Origin: Legionella sp.
GTDB lineage: Bacteria > Pseudomonadota > Gammaproteobacteria > Legionellales > Legionellaceae
Direction: 5' to 3'
Assembly (NCBI GenBank): GCA_031291095.1
Contig: JARLJR010000071.1
Location: 1-44,528, forward strand
DNA length: 44,528 bases
A model generated the notes under the pieces. The model was not told the origin of the DNA and ran no database searches. It worked only from the letters and a program-made list of their open reading frames with translations. Below, in pieces: positions 1 through 8,359 of this stretch. Both the position numbers and the translations under genes were made by a program. How positions within the stretch are numbered: the first letter of the stretch is position 1; every line of letters starts with the position of its first letter.

Positions 1-2
1 AT

Positions 3-203
3 TTAATTAAACGAATCTGGGAGCATAAAAATAACATGATTCCAGGATTTACAGCTAAGTACACGATACATATATTGGTTTATTATGAGGTTCATGAAAC
101 CTATGTAGAAGCAGCTCGACGTGAAAAACGTTTCAAGAATTGGTGCAAGCAGTTGAAGTTAAATTTGATTGAGAAGCTAAATCCAGAGTGGCGTGATCTA
201 TGA
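3..203 (+). CDS. GIY-YIG nuclease family protein, C-terminal part (cut by window edge)
   Basis: An open frame runs in from the left edge and ends at TGA 201-203, giving the last 66 residues of a protein. It reads ...IWEHKNNMIPGFTAKY, then LVYYE, then EAARREKRFKNWCKQLKLNLIEKLNPEW. This is the typical second half of the small single-domain GIY-YIG proteins (UPF0213/YhbQ-like, about 80-100 residues), including the conserved AxxREKxxKxWxRxxKxxLI helix and the NPxW end. The GIY and YIG strands lie outside the window. Family members are putative structure-specific endonucleases; their cellular role is poorly defined. The family call is firm, the function is not. Confidence 0.8.
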   Translation, partial: LIKRIWEHKNNMIPGFTAKYTIHILVYYEVHETYVEAARREKRFKNWCKQLKLNLIEKLNPEWRDL

Positions 204-243
204 TCTATATGAAGAAATTTGCCATTGATTCAGATCGTCTGGA

Positions 244-264
244 TGCCGCGAACACGTCGCGGCA
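244..264. repeat. GC-rich inverted repeat (stem-loop)
   Basis: Perfect 7-bp arms TGCCGCG and CGCGGCA surround a 7-base loop. It sits just after the GIY-YIG gene and is much richer in GC than its surroundings. It may be part of a dispersed intergenic repeat or serve as a transcription terminator, but there is no T tract. Confidence 0.4.
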
Positions 265-462
265 CGTAGGCGGTGGGGATGAATTGTCAACACGCCCTAG
301 AAAAACCCAACGACTTCAATACGGCTTATTCCTAGGTCATAATAAAGCCAATACGGGTTTAGAATTGATCTTGTCTGATCTTGTCAGGACACAAGTTCCG
401 GGGGGGGGCTGCACAGGGTTAAGCCTGTTTTTTATGACTTATGTCATTACCATCATAAGGTT

Positions 463-537
463 TTATTTTTCCTGATCCATGTCCTTTGCTTGATAATAAC
501 GAATGGTTTCAATCCCAATCTCAAATTTACCATTGTT
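463..537 (-). pseudogene. Decayed N-terminal fragment of a MerR-family regulator
   Basis: On the minus strand this stretch translates as NNGKFEIGIETIRYYQAKDMDQEK followed by TAA. FEIG and IETIRYYQ are the hallmarks of the start of MerR-type winged-helix domains (xxIGxLAKxxGVxIETIRYYQ), but the residues between the first strand and the recognition helix are missing. No start codon is in frame, a TAA lies just upstream, and nothing follows after about 24 codons. It faces away from a MerR-type promoter, as intact merR genes usually do. The likeness is read by eye and the fragment is short. Confidence 0.5.
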
Positions 538-551
538 TTATTAGGTATTAC

Positions 552-582
552 TTGACTCCGTACTATAGTCCGTACTCTATAT
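552..582 (+). promoter_or_regulatory. MerR-type promoter with 19-bp spacer
   Basis: TTGACT (552-557), a 19-base spacer starting CCGTAC, and CTATAT (577-582) reproduce the layout of mer/pbr-type promoters, where the -35 is TTGACT, the spacer is unusually long and begins CCGTAC. The expected right half-site (GTACGGA) is not intact: TCCGTACT is repeated directly instead. An 8-bp palindrome ACTATAGT lies in the middle. It points toward the gene at 672 and lies back to back with the merR relic. Confidence 0.45.
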
Positions 583-671
583 TGCTATTTATAGATTATT
601 CATCATATGGTCTTAAAACCAGGCTTTATGCATGCTGAATAGGTAATTCAATTAATTTATTAGGAACATAT

Positions 672-1466
672 ATGAGATCTTTATTTACTCTTTTATTATT
701 AGGTTTCTTCTTTAACCATTCCTTGTCTTACGCTAATAAGCGTGAACTACCTAGCCAAAGTGCTATGCAAATAGTAATTGAGAATGTGCCAAGTGAAATC
801 AAGCCCAATACGACAGAAATACTTCGGTTTCAACTTTTTAAAGACCATAAGTCACTTACCTTAAAAGACCTTAATACAGTACATACAAAAAAGGTTCATT
901 TGATGGTTATAGACCCTACATTGACTGATTACCATCATATCCATCCTGTGATGGATAATAAGAATAAGGATTTTGTTTTCAAATTTACCCCAAAGAAAAA
1001 TAGCTCTTATCGAATATGGGTTGATATCACCCCTGTTGCCACAGGCAAGCAGGTGTTTTTAAATACTGATATTGGTTCTTCCTCACAAAAACCTCTAATT
1101 AATGAAAAAGTTAAATTAAATTCCAACATAAATTCTTATCAGTTTAACTTGAAGCTAGATGGGCAACCTCAGGTAGGTAAAACTGTAATGGTAACTATTA
1201 CTGTAACAAAAGATGGAAAGCCTTTCAGTCAGCTAGAACCTGTTATGGGCGCATTTGCTCATCTTATGGGATTTAATGCAGATTATTCTTCCATTCTGCA
1301 TATTCACCCTATGGGAAAGGAACCTAGAAACGACACTGAGCGTGGTGGTTCGCAATTAATGTTCCATATAGAGCCTCAAAAAGCAGGCTTCGTTAAGTTA
1401 TTTGCGCAATTTCGAATTAATGGAAAAGACCTCTATGTGCCTTTTGGTATTGTAATTAGACGCTAG
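672..1466 (+). CDS. Secreted histidine-rich protein, probably heavy-metal associated
   Basis: A 264-residue protein with a Sec signal peptide (MRSLFTLLLLGFFFNHSLSYA) and beta-rich composition. Two similar halves each hold a histidine cluster: TDYHHIHP near residue 85 and FAHLMGF...SILHIHPMG near 195-215. Proteins of this form are often found beside copper, mercury or silver resistance genes on mobile islands, but no biochemical role is established to my knowledge. The start has AGGA six bases upstream. The MerR-type promoter 90 bases upstream fits a metal-responsive gene, yet the regulator beside it is broken. Periplasmic metal binding is inference from the histidines and context. Confidence 0.6.
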   Translation: MRSLFTLLLLGFFFNHSLSYANKRELPSQSAMQIVIENVPSEIKPNTTEILRFQLFKDHKSLTLKDLNTVHTKKVHLMVIDPTLTDYHHIHPVMDNKNKDFVFKFTPKKNSSYRIWVDITPVATGKQVFLNTDIGSSSQKPLINEKVKLNSNINSYQFNLKLDGQPQVGKTVMVTITVTKDGKPFSQLEPVMGAFAHLMGFNADYSSILHIHPMGKEPRNDTERGGSQLMFHIEPQKAGFVKLFAQFRINGKDLYVPFGIVIRR

Positions 1467-1564
1467 CATTCAAAAATCTTTTATAAAGAAATATAATATG
1501 GGTACACCAACGCATTGTAGCCCTACGGGAAAAACCATTGATACTTTTTTGCTTCTGCAAGATT

Positions 1565-1595
1565 GTCTTGTTTCTTGTGCGTACAAGACATTTTT
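1565..1595 (+). terminator. Possible rho-independent terminator
   Basis: Arms GTCTTGT (1565-1571) and ACAAGAC (1583-1589) form a 7-bp stem followed by ATTTTT. It lies about 100 bases after the histidine-rich secreted gene. The stem is modest in GC, so strength is uncertain. Confidence 0.4.
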
Positions 1596-1741
1596 GCTCT
1601 TGCCCCTTTCCGGGCTCACTCAATCAAAAGCACAATATTTTTTAATAGCTAAATCAACCATCGTTACCTATACTCATAAATTAAATGAACCGTATTTGGT
1701 CTATTTGATTATTTGTTGTGCTTTAAAGGTGGGGTTTGTCT

Positions 1742-2719
1742 ATGAAAAGTCATCAAGAAAACGCAGTTAATCTACTGAAAAACTATCAAATGCAACATTA
1801 TAATGCGCTTATACAATCTGCAATTAACTTATATTCTAAGTTTACGATGCTTAAGGAGTATACCCTTAATGTACTTCCTGTCTTTGAACAAGATATGGAA
1901 CAAATTTACACAAATATAGCTGCGTGCGAACAGGCTGAAATCGATGCACTATTTATCAAATTAGCCCTGCACCCAGTAATGGAGATCATGTCTACGGATT
2001 TTGCTCAGCGAATGCGAGAATGGCCAAGAGGATATCCCGGTGATTTTGAAACGATTGATTATTTATATTTTAAACAGAATAATCACCCCAAATATACACT
2101 GAAATGGTTGGTTGAAGAGTATTTTTATACGCTACCAGTAACTCAGCAACATCGTAACAAAGTAACCTATCAAGCTAATTTAATCAAAGAGGCGATATTA
2201 AAAAATAACAATGCCAAAATTGCTGTTCTTGCCTGTGGTGGTGGAATTGATCTTGGTCTTTGTGAAGATATTATTAAAGATTCTAATGCAACTATATACA
2301 TTAATGATCAAGATAAAGATGCAATTAAACGAACCATATCTCGCTGTAGTAAAATAGCCGATAGGCTTTATCCTATTGAAACAGACATTCTTCGTGCAGT
2401 AAAGAAATTATCAAAAGAACCTGGCTTTAATCTCGTTGTCGCAGGTGGTGTTTTTGACTATTTGAATGACAAAATATCCATTCATTTGATTCACCAGGCC
2501 TACGAAATGCTTGATGATAAAGGACAGTTTTTATTTACCAATATTTCTAAAGATAATCCGATACGGGTAGGGATGGAGTATATTTTAAATTGGCAATTAA
2601 TTATGCGCTCACAAGAGGATATCTATGCCTTGTGCCATGCTTCAAACGTGGGTAGGGACGCGGTTACAATTAGTAAAGAGGATACAAATCTGACCTATCT
2701 TATTGAATTAACAAAATAG
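1742..2719 (+). CDS. Class I SAM-dependent methyltransferase, EF/PhcB-like
   Basis: The protein has about 326 residues. A helical N-terminal half contains WPRGYPGDFETIDYLY (around residues 97-112), the signature of the family annotated as extracellular factor (3-hydroxypalmitic acid methyl ester) biosynthesis proteins. The C-terminal half is a Rossmann methyltransferase: AVLACGGGIDL is the SAM-binding motif I and INDQDKDA carries the acidic motif II residue. PhcB, a family relative, makes a fatty-acid methyl ester signal in Ralstonia; whether this copy makes a signal is unknown. I chose ATG 1742 because AAGGTGGGG lies seven bases upstream; a TTG two codons earlier is also possible. A second, broken copy of its 3' end lies at 4192-4236. 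Confidence 0.7.
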   Translation: MKSHQENAVNLLKNYQMQHYNALIQSAINLYSKFTMLKEYTLNVLPVFEQDMEQIYTNIAACEQAEIDALFIKLALHPVMEIMSTDFAQRMREWPRGYPGDFETIDYLYFKQNNHPKYTLKWLVEEYFYTLPVTQQHRNKVTYQANLIKEAILKNNNAKIAVLACGGGIDLGLCEDIIKDSNATIYINDQDKDAIKRTISRCSKIADRLYPIETDILRAVKKLSKEPGFNLVVAGGVFDYLNDKISIHLIHQAYEMLDDKGQFLFTNISKDNPIRVGMEYILNWQLIMRSQEDIYALCHASNVGRDAVTISKEDTNLTYLIELTK

Positions 2720-2732
2720 ATAAAACAGGAAA

Positions 2733-2813
2733 ATGGAATTTTTAAGAAACTGGCTACGTGGGTGGGATGATTCATTGCATTGGAGCTCGTTTCTTTTTAA
2801 TTTCATGCTCTAG
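2733..2813 (+). other. Short open frame after the methyltransferase, perhaps a truncated gene start
   Basis: ATG 2733 opens 26 codons (MEFLRNWLRGWDDSLHWSS...) ending at TAG 2811-2813, only 13 bases after the methyltransferase stop. AGGA lies two bases from the ATG, closer than usual. The sequence is protein-like and could be the amino end of a once longer co-transcribed gene, cut off before the opposing gene at 2817. Evidence is weak. Confidence 0.2.
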
Positions 2814-2816
2814 AGC

Positions 2817-3212
2817 TTAGTAATTTTGAATTTCAATGTTAAGCAAGCGACACGCATCTAATATTTCTTCAACGCATAATTCATTATCATTAGAATAATA
2901 AACAAAATCTCTATGGATATTACTACTGGCGGAGTTTAACGAACAGCCATCAATGGAAGAAACTGCACTATACCTTCCGTCAGAAAGGCTCGCTCTGACG
3001 ACTTGGCCATAATCGGTGAATATCAAACAGGACATTCCCTGGTTATTAGAAAAAATTGAATTCAAATAAAATGCATTAAAGCACGGACAGGCAAACACAT
3101 TGTTATTAACTGATAAAACAAGTGCCATCAATAACATTAAAAAAATTCTTTTAAACGTGGGCATCATTATCAGTCCAAAAGTAAATCCATTTATTAAATT
3201 ATAGGACATCAA
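2817..3212 (-). CDS. Small secreted cysteine-containing hypothetical protein
   Basis: The frame allows 131 residues. An internal ATG pair at about residue 16 begins MMPTFKRIFLMLLMALVLSVNNNVFACPC, a good Sec signal peptide with cleavage near VFA/CPC, so translation may start there (about position 3167). The mature part holds five or six cysteines, consistent with disulfide bonds in the periplasm or outside the cell. I recognise no domain. Neither start has a convincing ribosome binding site. It converges with the methyltransferase gene. Confidence 0.5.
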   Translation of the reverse strand: MMSYNLINGFTFGLIMMPTFKRIFLMLLMALVLSVNNNVFACPCFNAFYLNSIFSNNQGMSCLIFTDYGQVVRASLSDGRYSAVSSIDGCSLNSASSNIHRDFVYYSNDNELCVEEILDACRLLNIEIQNY

Positions 3213-3268
3213 AATCCAAAGCTGGCATATCCTGGGGGTAGGTATGAGGGGAGTTAAATTGTAGGTTG

Positions 3269-3340
3269 GGTCCCTGGCTCAACAAGACGCCGAGCTTTAC
3301 CAGAACCGAATTTTGGCTAGGGGTGTATCGCACAGGGACC
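3269..3340. repeat. Intergenic dyad GGTCCCTG ... CAGGGACC
   Basis: Perfect 8-bp arms at 3269-3276 and 3333-3340 bound a 56-base interior. The segment, starting GTAGGTTGGGTCCC, has the look of a dispersed intergenic repeat. No coding frame is evident between 3213 and 3444. Confidence 0.3.
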
Positions 3341-3378
3341 TGATTTACACGTCATGCAAAAAATCGCCGGAGATCAGG

Positions 3379-3429
3379 CTTTGAATTTAGAATGGCGACA
3401 TATTCAATAAAAGGACTTTAAATTCAAAG
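3379..3429. repeat. Repeat copy 1, stem-loop with 11-bp arms
   Basis: CTTTGAATTTA (3379-3389) and TAAATTCAAAG (3419-3429) are perfect inverted arms around GAATGGCGACATATTCAATA. It ends 15 bases beyond the end of the gene at 3445-4026 and could act as its terminator. A degenerate copy is at 4387-4436 in the same orientation. Confidence 0.55.
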
Positions 3430-3444
3430 CGTCGTCCCGAGTGT

Positions 3445-4026
3445 TCATTTTTTAAGAGATACAGTGGGCAAAGTATCTATTTTTATAGTTAATTCCTGGA
3501 TTTTTTGGAGACGTACAGAATCTATTTCCATATTCGAATTAATGAGAAGTGAAACCAACTCGTTTGTTGCTATTCTAACGGGCTGCTTCATTTTTAAAAA
3601 AAAGCAACAACCATTAGCACTTTCATTATTGCGCGTCGAGTGAATTTCTTTAATGCTTTTAAGAAGTGAATTACGATTCTGTATTTTTTCGGAACTGGTA
3701 TTATTTATATCGGTTGAGGCATTTTTTAAGAATAGATCAAATGCCGTTTTATAGTGTTTAAATTCTTCACATCCAGAGTGCTGCAATCTGCTGGTTATAT
3801 TGAATAAAGCATAGTAAATATCATGATCAGATTTTATAGATACTAATTCTAAAGACTCAACATCATTCTCCCATGACTCTGAAATAGCAAACTCATTTTC
3901 AGAATCTGATTCAAGTTTTGATTCACTTTTTTCATCAGTTACATTGTTGGGTTCTTCTATAATAGTAAATAGTTTCGGCGCATAGCGTCTTTTTTTAAAT
4001 GGATTTTTTACTGATTTTTGATACAT
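3445..4026 (-). CDS. Hypothetical protein, effector-like
   Basis: A 193-residue, charged, soluble protein with a basic start (KNPFKKRRYAPK), an acidic serine-rich stretch near residues 30-60 (DEKSESKLESDSENEF) and a helical remainder. There is no signal peptide or membrane segment. AAGGA lies about eight bases before the ATG, which supports translation. I recognise no domain. Solitary charged proteins of this kind in Legionella are often type IV secretion substrates, but nothing here proves that. Confidence 0.55.
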   Translation of the reverse strand: MYQKSVKNPFKKRRYAPKLFTIIEEPNNVTDEKSESKLESDSENEFAISESWENDVESLELVSIKSDHDIYYALFNITSRLQHSGCEEFKHYKTAFDLFLKNASTDINNTSSEKIQNRNSLLKSIKEIHSTRNNESANGCCFFLKMKQPVRIATNELVSLLINSNMEIDSVRLQKIQELTIKIDTLPTVSLKK

Positions 4027-4191
4027 ATTTTTAATCCTTCGTGATTACAAATGACATGCAAATTAAAATAATTTATGGCTTATGAAGAGCATCTATTAAG
4101 TAATCGAGATGCAAGTCTCTGGATTGGCTAAATTGTATTTTATTTTACAATTAGGGTATTTCAAAGCAAGTATTTTTTTTCAATACAATGA

Positions 4192-4236
4192 GACTTTTTA
4201 TTTGCCAATATTTCTAAAGGTAATCCGATATGGGCA
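4192..4236 (+). pseudogene. Duplicated fragment of the methyltransferase 3' end
   Basis: About 42 bases here match 2525-2570 of the methyltransferase gene with four substitutions; the frame reads LFANISKGNPIW against LFTNISKDNPIR in the intact gene. Sequence on both sides does not continue the match, so this is an isolated remnant. With the repeat at 4387-4436 it mirrors the order seen at 2523-3429, which suggests a decayed duplication of the whole segment. Confidence 0.6.
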
Positions 4237-4386
4237 GATAAAAAATACGAATAAGAGGAGATGCATCGCAAAAATGCGTGGTACTTAATGATACTAATTT
4301 ATGATTTAGTTCATGTGAGTTCATTATGGCTATGAAATAAAAATTAATTCGGAAACGATTTTATCAATTACTGTAATCAATAAATA

Positions 4387-4436
4387 GTTTAATTTTGAAT
4401 GGCAACATATTTAATAAAAGTCCTTTAAATTCAAAG
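4387..4436. repeat. Repeat copy 2 (degenerate left arm)
   Basis: GAATGGCAACATATTTAATAAAAGTCC and TTTAAATTCAAAG correspond to the element at 3379-3429 with a few substitutions; the left arm (TTTAATTTT) no longer pairs fully. Apart from this and the methyltransferase fragment, I see nothing definite in 4027-4581. Confidence 0.5.
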
Positions 4437-4581
4437 TTCGAGGTCTGCCTCTGACTGCTTCGGTCAATTGGAAACGAGTACACACCCAGCGCAAGAATTA
4501 ATTGGACTTAAGGTATTAATTCGCTAGCTATTATTTAATGAAACCGATAGATTTAAAGTTTAACAATAATAGTCATATTAT

Positions 4582-6390
4582 ATGTCAGAAACTCTAGTCC
4601 TTGCATTTTCCTTAATATTAGCCACTGGTTTTTTATGTCAATGGATAGCCTCCTATATAAAGGTACCCGCCATTTTATTTTTACTACTTATCGGAATCTC
4701 TGTAGGGCCTGTTTTTCATTGGCTTAAACCAGATAAACAATTAGGTGACTTGTTATTTCCTTTCGTTTCTTTTTCAGTAGCTATAATTTTATTTGAAGGG
4801 AGCATGACTCTATCTTTTTCCAAAATTAGCGGCTTAGGTCGTGTTATACGCAATTTAATTAGCTGGGGTGCATTGATAACGTTTGTGTCGGTGGCTGTTT
4901 GTACTCATTTAATAATGAATATTTCCTGGTCAATATCTTGTTTGTTTGCCTCTTTAATGACAGTCACAGGGCCTACAGTTATTTCTCCTATGTTAAGAAT
5001 ATTACGGCCAAACTCCAACATCTCTAATGTATTACATTGGGAAGGAATATTAATTGATCCTATAGGTGCTATTTTAGCTGTTCTAGTATTTGAATTTCTT
5101 ATTTCTAATAGCCTTGCAAAAGGAATTGCTGCAGGATTATTAGTTTTTATAAAAATATCGCTTGTGGGTATCTTTGGGGGATTAATAGGAGGAATATGTT
5201 TGGGGATAGCGTTTAAAAAATTTTGGATTCCCCAACATTTACACAATTTCGCCGTTCTTGCAATGATTGGAATTATATTCTCAAGTGCCAATTATTTGAT
5301 TTCGGAATCAGGAATATTAGCGGTAACTATAATGGGAGTAACGTTAGCGAATTTTAAAAAAATTGAATTAGAGCATGTTTTAAATTTTAAAGAAAGCCTC
5401 AGTATTGTCTTAGTGTCTTGCTTATTTATTGTGCTCTCCGCGCGAATTAATTTATTCTCATTTATAGAGTTAGGCTACTCTGCCTTAGTTCTTTTTCTTA
5501 TCATTCAATTTTTAATACGACCCCTAAATGTTTATATTTCTTCTTGGGGTTCTGATTTAACTATGTCTGAACGACATGTGATATCGTGGATAGCTCCACG
5601 TGGCATTATAGCTGCGGCTATTTCTTCATTATTTGCCATGAAATTAACCCAACTTGGTTACCCTGATGCAGAAAAATTGGTGCCTCTAACTTTCTTTATG
5701 ATTATTTCAACTATTATATTACAAAGTCTCACCGCTAAGACGATAGCCACTAAATTAAAAGTTGCTGAACCTAAGCCACAAGGATTCCTTATTATTGGTG
5801 CTAATAACGTAGCCCAAGCAATTGCTGTGCAACTTAAAGAAAATGGTTTTCATACTTGTCTTATTGATGAGCAATGGGACCAACTTAATGAAGCAAGAAT
5901 GAAAAATCTCCCTACATTATGGGGAAATCCTATATCTAAGTATATTGAAGATAAAATAAATTTAATTCAAATTAAACAACTATTAATTATTACTCCCTAC
6001 TTGGATTTAAATATTCTTACCGCGAAACATTATCGCTCAATTTTTTCTGAAAAAGATATTTTTTCTATTCAAACGTTAATACCACAACCTGGGCAACAGG
6101 AAGATAAATTTAATTTTAAAAACAGTGGTAGGGTACTTTTTAATTCCGCTCTAACCTACCAAAACTTAGATAAGCTATTAGCCGAAGGCGCAAAAGTTAA
6201 GACTACTACACTTACTGAGCAATTTTCTTTTGAAGATTATCAGACACAGAGTAATTTAAATTATCCTCTATTTGCAGTAGATCCTAAAAACGCCATACTG
6301 GTATTTTCTGAAGAAAATGATTTTAAACCAATTAAAGATTGGAAAATAATTGGACTACAATTTGAAAATAAAAATTCAAAAGACAAATGA
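4582..6390 (+). CDS. Na+/H+ (cation:proton) antiporter with C-terminal nucleotide-binding domain
   Basis: A 602-residue inner-membrane protein of the CPA1 (NhaP-like) exchanger family. Residues 1-390 form about 12 hydrophobic segments; FEGSMTLSFSKI, TVTGPTVISPMLR and the acidic LIDPIGAILAV are typical of the transport core, and SWIAPRGIIAAAISSLF is the conserved late-helix motif. From about residue 400, GFLIIGANNVAQAIAVQL with a following acidic LIDE is a Rossmann TrkA-N/RCK-like domain, which in relatives regulates transport through nucleotide binding. Likely role: pH and Na+ homeostasis. No strong ribosome binding site precedes the ATG. It stands alone, with decayed DNA on both sides. Confidence 0.85.
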   Translation: MSETLVLAFSLILATGFLCQWIASYIKVPAILFLLLIGISVGPVFHWLKPDKQLGDLLFPFVSFSVAIILFEGSMTLSFSKISGLGRVIRNLISWGALITFVSVAVCTHLIMNISWSISCLFASLMTVTGPTVISPMLRILRPNSNISNVLHWEGILIDPIGAILAVLVFEFLISNSLAKGIAAGLLVFIKISLVGIFGGLIGGICLGIAFKKFWIPQHLHNFAVLAMIGIIFSSANYLISESGILAVTIMGVTLANFKKIELEHVLNFKESLSIVLVSCLFIVLSARINLFSFIELGYSALVLFLIIQFLIRPLNVYISSWGSDLTMSERHVISWIAPRGIIAAAISSLFAMKLTQLGYPDAEKLVPLTFFMIISTIILQSLTAKTIATKLKVAEPKPQGFLIIGANNVAQAIAVQLKENGFHTCLIDEQWDQLNEARMKNLPTLWGNPISKYIEDKINLIQIKQLLIITPYLDLNILTAKHYRSIFSEKDIFSIQTLIPQPGQQEDKFNFKNSGRVLFNSALTYQNLDKLLAEGAKVKTTTLTEQFSFEDYQTQSNLNYPLFAVDPKNAILVFSEENDFKPIKDWKIIGLQFENKNSKDK

Positions 6391-6500
6391 ATTAAATAAT
6401 ATTTAATACATGTTAAAAATCTATATTTCAAGTTGCGTGCAGAATGACTTTTGGGCATTATATTGATAATTTGGTTAAGATTATTTTAATGAGACAAGGA

Positions 6501-6788
6501 TGAAAAAAGAATACTAGCCAGTTTACTTATATTGGGCAACGGTCTAGCTCATTCCATGCCAGCTATCATTTAGTGAGTGCAATCCTTCATCCTTATGTGT
6601 CCGACGAGTTGGGCGCAAGTATTGATGCAGACATCAATACAGCCCTTCGTTTAGGTCTTGGGTATCAATTTGTAGATTTAGGCTAGGTGTCTTTAGGGGC
6701 AAGCCCTGCGTAACCCACTCGACAGACCTTAAATATTCAGCATCTGTACCGTCAACAACTTTGTTTCCAATTGACCACGTTGATTTAA
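6501..6788 (+). pseudogene. Remnant of an outer-membrane beta-barrel protein
   Basis: ATG 6501 follows a good AAGG site, but the signal peptide (KRILASLLILGNGLAHSMPA) is readable only after a frame change within the first codons, and stops follow. From about 6614 one frame reads DADINTALRLGLGYQFVDLG, stop, VSLGASPA, stop, PTRQTLNIQHLYRQQLCFQLTTLI, stop. This is the usual C-terminal strand pattern of a Legionella-type outer-membrane barrel ending in an aromatic/hydrophobic strand. The middle of the gene is deleted. A frameshift, a large deletion and two in-frame stops make it clearly non-functional. Confidence 0.7.
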
Positions 6789-6800
6789 GGAAAAATCATA

Positions 6801-8345
6801 ATGAAAAGAAATACCGAGTTTCGTATTGTTCTTGCAGTCGTTGGTTTAATTCCCGGTTTATTAATGGCTGCCAAGCCAGTCTTTTTGATTACACCGACTC
6901 AAAAGGCCCCAACTACGATTTATGCGGGGCAAAAGGCGATGGCAATTTATGAAATAAAAAACAACACCCCTTATACCTTGAATAGCAATGGCTTGTTGAA
7001 TTTGCCAAAAGGAGTTCAGCAAGTTGGAGGTACCTGCAGTACACCTTCATTTAACTTACCAATAGGTGCGAGTTGCAGTGTGAATTTACAGATTAACGCA
7101 GACACTTTGCAAGGCAACTTAAAAGGAGGCCCTGTGGTGTGCAATACCTTGGTTAATCCTATTTATTGCTCCAGACCTTCAACGGGGGATGAGTTGAATG
7201 TAGTCAGGAGCACTAATCCGCCACCAGAAACAGTAATTAGCGCAAGTCCCACTTCATTTGCTTTTGCTGAGGGAGGCGTCATGCAAGTGGTGGCAATAAC
7301 CAACAAGGGTCCTGTCGATGCCTATGGTATAGGAGTTAAGACTTTTCCTGCTCTTGGGGTTGTTATTTCAGGTAGTTGCCCTTCTCCATTATCCTCTGTA
7401 GCTCCTCACAATACGTGTCAACTTACGTTTACATCAGGCACGACTCTTGGGAGCACTAGTGCAACCATTGGTGGAACAAATACCAATACGCTTAATGAAC
7501 AGATTACGGTAACGAATGCAGCGGCAACAACATTGAGCGTCGCTGTTTCGTCAATACTACCTGCAGTGATTACTGTAAATGGCACAGGGGTTGCTCTTTC
7601 CATTCAAAACACAGGAAGTACCACTGCTTATCATGTAGTGTACAGTCTGCCATCAAGTTGGCTTGGAGTAAGCACTGCAGGAAGTTGTGGTGATATTGCG
7701 CCTGGAGCGATCAATGCTTGTGCACTAACATTTACTGCAACACTGCCCAATCTAGTGAATACGATTGGCTTTAGTGCGGATAATGCCTCAGTGGTGCAAT
7801 CTCCTGCGATTGCCTTTAATTATGGAGGTGGGTTGGTGTTTTCTGTATCAGGAACCAGTCCAAATGCACTGGCCAAGGCGGTTTCAACATCGGATTTAGT
7901 TAATACTTATGTCTGGGACCCCAATCCTGACTGCAGTTCTAATAATTGTACTACTATATTATGGAGTAGTGGTAATCCCTCTGCTACAGACGGCTCAGGA
8001 AACACGATAGATATTATTAATTCGATCGGCTCGTCTAACCCTGATTATGCAGCTTATCAGTGCAATCAACTAACCGTAGGTGGAGCAAGTATTGGTGACT
8101 GGTATCTGCCTGCAATTTGTGAGTTAGGTTCCCCTGGAAATGAAGCAAGTTGTCCTGTGGTAGATAATATATACACTAACCTCCTTGCTTTTGGGTTTAG
8201 TGGCATTTCTAGCACTGCTTATTGGAGCTCCACTGAGATTGACCTGGCCACGGCGTGGGTTGATGATTTCACTTTTTTTGGTGAGTACTTCGGAGCTAAG
8301 TACGACTTCGGTCAAGTTCGTTGTGTCCGGGCTATTCCTTTTTGA
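6801..8345 (+). CDS. Secreted DUF1566 (Lcl C-terminal domain) protein
   Basis: A 514-residue protein with a signal peptide (VLAVVGLIPGLLMAAKP). Residues 30-345 contain three similar beta-rich modules, each with a CSTPSFNLPIGASC- or CPSPLSSVAPHNTC-type motif and internal repeats (ITNKGPVDAYGI, IQNTGSTTAYHV), resembling Ig-like surface stalks. The C-terminal 160 residues are a DUF1566 domain: GDWYLPAICEL, AYWSSTE...AW, and VRCVRAIPF at the very end. That domain ends the Legionella collagen-like adhesin Lcl and many surface proteins. The role is probably cell-surface binding. AAGG lies before the ATG. Base composition is noticeably less AT-rich than the neighbours. Confidence 0.75.
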   Translation: MKRNTEFRIVLAVVGLIPGLLMAAKPVFLITPTQKAPTTIYAGQKAMAIYEIKNNTPYTLNSNGLLNLPKGVQQVGGTCSTPSFNLPIGASCSVNLQINADTLQGNLKGGPVVCNTLVNPIYCSRPSTGDELNVVRSTNPPPETVISASPTSFAFAEGGVMQVVAITNKGPVDAYGIGVKTFPALGVVISGSCPSPLSSVAPHNTCQLTFTSGTTLGSTSATIGGTNTNTLNEQITVTNAAATTLSVAVSSILPAVITVNGTGVALSIQNTGSTTAYHVVYSLPSSWLGVSTAGSCGDIAPGAINACALTFTATLPNLVNTIGFSADNASVVQSPAIAFNYGGGLVFSVSGTSPNALAKAVSTSDLVNTYVWDPNPDCSSNNCTTILWSSGNPSATDGSGNTIDIINSIGSSNPDYAAYQCNQLTVGGASIGDWYLPAICELGSPGNEASCPVVDNIYTNLLAFGFSGISSTAYWSSTEIDLATAWVDDFTFFGEYFGAKYDFGQVRCVRAIPF

Positions 8346-8359
8346 GTAGCTGAACGCAA

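Noticed and set aside
200-475. 91-codon plus-strand open frame after the GIY-YIG gene.
   Set aside because: Low-complexity translation across a G9 run and a GC-rich hairpin, no ribosome binding site, and it ends inside the merR relic.
1498-1770. 90-codon plus-strand open frame overlapping the methyltransferase start.
   Set aside because: No ribosome binding site, contains the terminator-like hairpin at 1565-1595, and its end overlaps a well-supported gene in another frame.
4905-5291. Long minus-strand open frame inside the antiporter gene.
   Set aside because: It is antisense to a conserved transport domain and its translation shows no family features.
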